Assembly: GCA_031386665.1 (NCBI GenBank)
Contig: JANNCN010000047.1
Span: 62,001 to 126,000, forward strand
DNA length: 64,000 bases
Direction: 5' to 3'
Origin: JANYCG01 sp031386665
GTDB lineage: Bacteria > Pseudomonadota > Gammaproteobacteria > Burkholderiales > Burkholderiaceae_C
Position numbers and translations under genes: made by a program. Shown piece after piece: positions 60,331 to 64,000 of this stretch. The notes under the pieces were generated by a model, which saw nothing but the letters and a program-made list of their open reading frames with translations, did not search any database and was not told the DNA's origin. Position 1 is the stretch's first letter. The number at the start of each line of letters is the position of its first letter.

Positions 60331-60389
60331 TTGATTCAAACGTCATTTATGCGAAGTTTGATGTAATATTGCATCAAATTTGATTCAAA
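60331..60389 (+). promoter_or_regulatory. Candidate VapB operator
   Basis: Two copies of TTGATTCAAA (60331-60340 and 60380-60389), each nearly self-complementary, flank the inverted repeat TTTGATG-N8-CATCAAA (60357-60378). The cluster lies just upstream of vapB (60404), as expected for autoregulation of a type II toxin-antitoxin operon. Binding is inferred. Confidence 0.55.
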
Positions 60390-60403
60390 ATAGGAATTGC
60401 TCA

Positions 60404-60610
60404 ATGCGCACAACCATCACCATCGACGACGCTTTGCATCAAAAAGCGCTTGACCTCGCCGACCCCAAGCTGGATAAGGCTGATTTGTTTCGTGAGGCCA
60501 TCAACACATTTATTCGCGTGCAAGCAGGTAAGCGTCTGGCAGCCTTGGGCGGCCAGGCACCTGAAATGCCCGATGTACCGCGCCGACGAGCAGCTGCTGC
60601 GTCTGCATGA
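60404..60610 (+). CDS. vapB: VapB-type antitoxin
   Basis: 68 residues from the ATG at 60404. Ribbon-helix-helix-like N-terminus RTTITIDDALHQKALDLADP then KADLFREAINTFIRVQAGKR, typical of VapB/DUF2191 antitoxins, with a C-terminal tail PDVPRRRAAAASA expected to bind the toxin. The toxin gene follows after 22 bases. A 24-base in-frame extension upstream is open but lies in the operator. Confidence 0.85.
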   Translation: MRTTITIDDALHQKALDLADPKLDKADLFREAINTFIRVQAGKRLAALGGQAPEMPDVPRRRAAAASA

Positions 60611-60632
60611 TCTTGCGTCCTAGGGATGTCCA

Positions 60633-60956
60633 ATGAATGTGCTTGTCGACACGTCGGTTTGGGTCGCGCATTTCCGCGCCTCAAACACTGCGTTGACTAA
60701 CTTATTGGAGCGCGGTCTAGTTCTGGGTCACCCATTGGTGTTGGCTGAAATCGCCTGCGGAACGCCACCCGCGCCCCGCGTACAAACTTTGAGCGATCTG
60801 GCACTGCTCGACCAAGCTAACCAAGCAAGCCTCTCGGAAGTGATGGCATTCATTGAACGCGAAAAACTGTACGGATTAGGCTGCGGCTTCGTGGATTTGG
60901 CGTTGCTCGCCAGTGCTTGCGTATCCCCCGCCACCTCACTTTGGACGTCGGATTAG
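60633..60956 (+). CDS. vapC: VapC-type PIN toxin ending at a premature amber codon
   Basis: 107 residues. PIN-domain ribonuclease: MNVLVDTSVWVAHFR (first acidic residue), PLVLAEIACGTPPAP (second), YGLGCGFVDLALLASACVS (third) and LWTSD. The TAG at 60954-60956 replaces a sense codon: after it the same frame reads KLQGLARRFDVNFELPLH to a TGA at 61011-61013, as the C-terminus of VapC homologues does (WTxDK-LxxLA..). All active-site acids are before the stop, so the truncated protein might retain some activity; it could also be a dead gene. Confidence 0.8.
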   Translation: MNVLVDTSVWVAHFRASNTALTNLLERGLVLGHPLVLAEIACGTPPAPRVQTLSDLALLDQANQASLSEVMAFIEREKLYGLGCGFVDLALLASACVSPATSLWTSD

Positions 60957-60987
60957 AAACTTCAGGGATTGGCTAGACGATTTGACG

Positions 60988-61902
60988 TCAACTTCGAATT
61001 GCCGTTGCATTGATTGGCCTGGCCTGACCATAGCGAATATTCCGACGGCGTGATTGCCAACCGAGCAAGACGACGCCCAATGCGAGCAAGGCTAGCGGGC
61101 TCGGTTCCGAGACAGGCATGGGGCCAGGAACGGGCGTAGGTCCAGGACCTGGACCTGGGTTGGGGTCTGGCTCAGGATCAGGAACGGGATCAGGTGTGTC
61201 GACACTAAAATTAAACGAATGAATTCGCTGGTCAGCTTGAACAATGCCTGTTCCGCCAGTGAAACCAGCGTAGAAGTAGCGGCCAAATCGATCGGCGAGG
61301 TCAATATGGACCGACTGGTTCACACTCACGTCTCTGCCACCGTCGTCATCATAAAAGTGGTACAGGCCAGAAAGTGACAGGATATGGTCGATTGCGTTGT
61401 AATGGACGGTTTGTGAACCGGCATTCAGCAAAGCGCAAGCGGCCCCTTTGACCGGCGACTTTGGCGCGTTGTAGGGGTTTCCTGTTGTGTCAAGACCAAT
61501 GCGACAGTTGTCCCAAGTTTGAACAACTGAACCAACGGCTCGGCCAAAAAGGCCACCGTAACCGATATCGCCACCCCCACGTCCCAGCGCGGAACTGCTC
61601 CAGCTTTGAAGGGCGAACGCGAAACCGTCTCCCTTTGGATTAAAACCATTGTCGTGACCTCTCAGAGAAAACGTAAACTGCGCGGTGAAGCTGTTGGCCG
61701 TAGATACAGGCTTGAGCAGCCAGGCAGAGCTGACCTCGCCAGTGGAGTAATTCAACTGCAAGTCAGTGCCGACCATGCGTGCCCAGCCTTCTAGATTCAT
61801 CAAGTTACCGTCAAAAATAACCGGTGTGGCGAAAGCAGGCACCGATAGAGTAGAGGCCAGGCAGGCCAATGTCGCCCAGAGTTTGCGCAAATTGTTTTTC
61901 AT
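60988..61902 (-). CDS. L-type lectin-like PEP-CTERM protein
   Basis: 304 residues. Signal peptide 1-25 (KNNLRKLWATLACLASTLSV). A lectin-like beta-sandwich about 26-235 (SFTAQFTFSLRGHDNGFNPK, GDGFAFALQSWSSSALGRGG), a Pro-Asp-Gly linker (PDPVPDPEPDPNPGPGPGPT) and a C-terminal sorting signal SEPSPLALLALGVVLLGW plus QSRRRN. The motif reads SEP rather than PEP. Probably a surface carbohydrate-binding protein exported and anchored via exosortase. Its 3' end overlaps the out-of-frame tail of vapC. Confidence 0.82.
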   Translation of the reverse strand: MKNNLRKLWATLACLASTLSVPAFATPVIFDGNLMNLEGWARMVGTDLQLNYSTGEVSSAWLLKPVSTANSFTAQFTFSLRGHDNGFNPKGDGFAFALQSWSSSALGRGGGDIGYGGLFGRAVGSVVQTWDNCRIGLDTTGNPYNAPKSPVKGAACALLNAGSQTVHYNAIDHILSLSGLYHFYDDDGGRDVSVNQSVHIDLADRFGRYFYAGFTGGTGIVQADQRIHSFNFSVDTPDPVPDPEPDPNPGPGPGPTPVPGPMPVSEPSPLALLALGVVLLGWQSRRRNIRYGQARPINATAIRS

Positions 61903-62027
61903 GAATTACTTCATCGTGTGTCAATGAGTCCTAGCTTAGCGTTTACCCGTGCAAAAAGCAGCTATACGGAAGTATGGGTTGGTGCGGCATCGAGGAGCAT
62001 TGACAATTTGGGCTTCAAAGCCACCCC

Positions 62028-63788
62028 ATGACCAATGCCGAAGCACTCCTGCGCGAACAAGCGCGGCTTATTCATCGCAATGCGCCCACCGGCATCATTG
62101 GTGGATTTGTGGTCGCTTGCGTTCTGGCAAGCGCCTTTTGGTCGGTGAGTGAACACGCCCATCTTGGGTTATGGCTTTCGGCTGGCGGGTTGCTTTCAAT
62201 TTACCGCCTTGTTGTTTGGCGCAACCACAAAGCGGATGACTTTTCAGTTGCTTCCGCTCAAGCTTGGCTGCGTCATGCCATGGTCGGCGCGGCCATTTCA
62301 GGCTGCGTATGGGGCGCAGGCACACTGGTTTTCTTTGTGCCCAATGACTTTGTCTACCACCTCATCTACGTCTTCGCAATCGCGATGATGGGTGTCACCG
62401 CCATGTTCAGCTACAGCGCCCACTACCCGACATTCACGGCATTTTTTGCGCCAACAACAATTCCGGGCGCGGTGGGAATGATGATGCAAGGCACCTTCCT
62501 GCACGCGCGTATAGGCTTGGGCGTCGTCATATTCATGCTGGTGACGGCATGGTTCTTCGTCAGTTTCAACCGCATGTTCGTCAAATCGCTACAGCTCGCA
62601 CTAGAAAACACCGACCTGGTAAATCAACTGACAGTGCAAAAGGAGGCCGCTGAAAACGCCAATCTTGCCAAATCGCGCTTTCTCGCCGTTGCCAGCCACG
62701 ATCTGCGTCAGCCCATGCATGCGCTAACGCTTTATCTTGGCGCACTGGACGCCGACGATCTCCAGCCGGCAGCACGTACTAATCTGGCAAATGTCAAGCA
62801 GTGCGCGCAAACCATGGACGAAATGTTTCGCGCATTGCTCGACATATCGCGTCTGGATGCGGGTGCCGTACCGATTGAGATGCGGCGTTTTGCAATGGAG
62901 CCGCTTCTTGAACGATTGCGCATCGAATTCGAGCCACAAGCCCGCGCGAAGGAGATCGGATTGACGGTAAGGCACTGTGCGCAGTCTCTCGACAGTGATC
63001 CGGATTTGGTCGAGCGAATTCTGCGCAATCTGATCACCAACGCCATTCGGTATACCCACCAAGGAAGGGTATTGGTTGCCTGCCGCCAGCGTGCGGGCAA
63101 GTTGAGCGTAGGGGTCCACGACACGGGAATGGGCATTTTGCCGACCGAGCAACGCAAGATATTTGACGAGTTCTATCAGGTTGGCAATCCAGAACGCGAC
63201 CGAACTAAGGGCATTGGGCTGGGGTTGGCCATCGTTGCCAGACTTGCGAAATTGCTGAATTCACCGGTGGCTCTCAGCTCGCGCGTCGGACGTGGCTCGA
63301 TGTTTGTCATTGATCTGCCGCTTGCAGTTGGCGACATGGCATTGGGCGACATGGCTTACCGCGCAACTGCGGCATCGTCGCCTACCGTGGCACGGACGGA
63401 CATGGCTGGATTGTGTATTTTGGTCGTGGACGATGAAGCACAGATACTAACGGCGACTCGCGACCTACTTGAGCGGTGGCAGTGCCAAGTGGTCACGGCA
63501 GCATCGGGCGGGCAGGCGCTGCAGAAGCTAGCCACCAGTCCGCGTGCGCCCGATGCCATTATTTGCGACTACCGCTTAAGAAATCACGAAACGGGCATCG
63601 ATGTGATCGAAGCGTTGCGCACTGAATTCAACACCGACATTCCCGCCATCGTCGTGAGCGGTGATGTGGCACCAGCGCGCATGGTCGAAGCGCAGGCCAA
63701 AGGCTTGCATGTCCTTCACAAGCCGTTTAACGAGCAGGCATTGCGATTGGCGCTGACTAAAGTCCTGCCAGAGAATCACGCAACTTAG
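62028..63788 (+). CDS. Hybrid sensor histidine kinase/response regulator
   Basis: 586 residues. Five to six transmembrane helices about 20-190 (ILSIYRLVVWRN-type region; HLIYVFAIAMMGVTAMFSYS). Phosphoacceptor H224 in LAVASHDLRQPMHALTLYLG, HATPase with RILRNLITNAIRYTHQG and GIGLGLAIVARLAKLLNSPV, then a receiver domain about 465-583 with D514 in AIICDYRLRNHE. Signal likely passes to the convergent LuxR-type regulator at 63785, or an HPt protein elsewhere. Confidence 0.92.
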   Translation: MTNAEALLREQARLIHRNAPTGIIGGFVVACVLASAFWSVSEHAHLGLWLSAGGLLSIYRLVVWRNHKADDFSVASAQAWLRHAMVGAAISGCVWGAGTLVFFVPNDFVYHLIYVFAIAMMGVTAMFSYSAHYPTFTAFFAPTTIPGAVGMMMQGTFLHARIGLGVVIFMLVTAWFFVSFNRMFVKSLQLALENTDLVNQLTVQKEAAENANLAKSRFLAVASHDLRQPMHALTLYLGALDADDLQPAARTNLANVKQCAQTMDEMFRALLDISRLDAGAVPIEMRRFAMEPLLERLRIEFEPQARAKEIGLTVRHCAQSLDSDPDLVERILRNLITNAIRYTHQGRVLVACRQRAGKLSVGVHDTGMGILPTEQRKIFDEFYQVGNPERDRTKGIGLGLAIVARLAKLLNSPVALSSRVGRGSMFVIDLPLAVGDMALGDMAYRATAASSPTVARTDMAGLCILVVDDEAQILTATRDLLERWQCQVVTAASGGQALQKLATSPRAPDAIICDYRLRNHETGIDVIEALRTEFNTDIPAIVVSGDVAPARMVEAQAKGLHVLHKPFNEQALRLALTKVLPENHAT

Positions 63789-64000
63789 CCCTGGGCATAG
63801 AGGCCCAGACGACGGGCGACTACCACTGCTTGCGTACGGTTTGCCACCTTAAGCGCCCGAAATATCGACGACACATGCATTTTGACCGTGACCTCGGCCA
63901 GATTCAGCCGCAAGCCCATTTCCTTGTTGGAATGGCCTTGGCACAGTAGCGGCAAAATGTCTCGCTGGCGCGGGGTCATCATGATCAAATCCGCATCAGC
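63785..64000 (-). CDS. NarL/LuxR-family response regulator, C-terminal part only
   Basis: The frame is open to the right edge; the visible 71 residues are the DNA-binding domain: LIMMTPRQRDILPLLCQGHS, NKEMGLRLNLAEVTVKMHVS, SIFRALKVANRTQAVVVARR. The receiver domain and start lie outside. Stop TAA (63785-63787) overlaps the kinase stop of the convergent gene, which supports a functional pairing. Confidence 0.9.
   Translation of the reverse strand, partial: ADADLIMMTPRQRDILPLLCQGHSNKEMGLRLNLAEVTVKMHVSSIFRALKVANRTQAVVVARRLGLYAQG

Overview
The window looks like a chromosomal stretch of a betaproteobacterium of the order Burkholderiales, most likely family Comamonadaceae (Rhodoferax/Polaromonas-like). 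The evidence is the gene order (isc operon iscR-S-U-A-hscB-hscA-fdx; rimP-nusA-infB-rbfA-truB-typA; smpB divergent from ratA-rnfH; guaB-guaA; fabI next to yejABEF), the protein sequences, and an AT-rich intergenic repeat with a GCTAGAGGCC core of a type I recall from that family. The family assignment is inference from memory; no search was run.

Layout. 1-1.5 kb: rpiA (its first base is cut off by the window edge) and a DUF1697 gene around repeat copy R1. 1.5-8.7 kb: iron-sulfur cluster operon with two IscR-type operators before iscR and an acetyltransferase gene inserted between iscA and hscB, then dnaQ and a tRNA-Val(CAC). 8.7-17.2 kb: an accessory block, all on the minus strand, of small stand-alone enzyme genes (five VOC/PhnB-like proteins, DUF899, FMN reductase, SnoaL-like, RibD-like reductase, DUF1428, a CBS protein) mixed with clearly broken genes (prolyl oligopeptidase, a second DUF899, a class C beta-lactamase-like serine hydrolase). 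17.4-24 kb: TAP-like secreted hydrolase, two-gene ABC transporter and a TldD/TldE-like protease pair, joined by start/stop overlaps. 24-30 kb: HNH nuclease, an ExeM/NucH-like extracellular nuclease with an RTX tail, a PEP-CTERM protein, and an SPFH-NfeD pair. 30.4-33.4 kb: a large PLP amino acid decarboxylase and a ruined Phd/ParE-type toxin-antitoxin pair whose toxin runs into a repeat copy. 33.4-40.4 kb: AHSA1-like protein, fabI, and the yejABEF-type peptide importer. 40.4-49 kb: rimP-nusA-infB-rbfA-truB-typA translation cluster. 49-57 kb: DMT transporter, histidine kinase, C13 peptidase, 3-hydroxyisobutyryl-CoA hydrolase, smpB, ratA, rnfH, DUF4124. 57-61 kb: guaB, guaA and a vapBC pair whose toxin carries an in-frame amber codon. 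61-64 kb: lectin-like PEP-CTERM protein, hybrid histidine kinase and a NarL/LuxR regulator cut by the right edge.

The most interesting non-gene signal is a dispersed, AT-rich repeat family (seven copies, R1-R7) with a CGAGAGCTAGAGGCC core next to a GCTAT...ATAGC hairpin. In three copies a separate palindrome, ATACCCA-N3-TGGGTAT, lies nearby. One copy ends a toxin gene, one forms the whole translation start region of guaA, and others sit directly at stop codons. No complete new defence or secretion system was found. The nearest candidates for new biology are this repeat family, the TAP hydrolase-ABC exporter-TldD/E operon, and the acetyltransferase coupled to hscB inside the isc operon.
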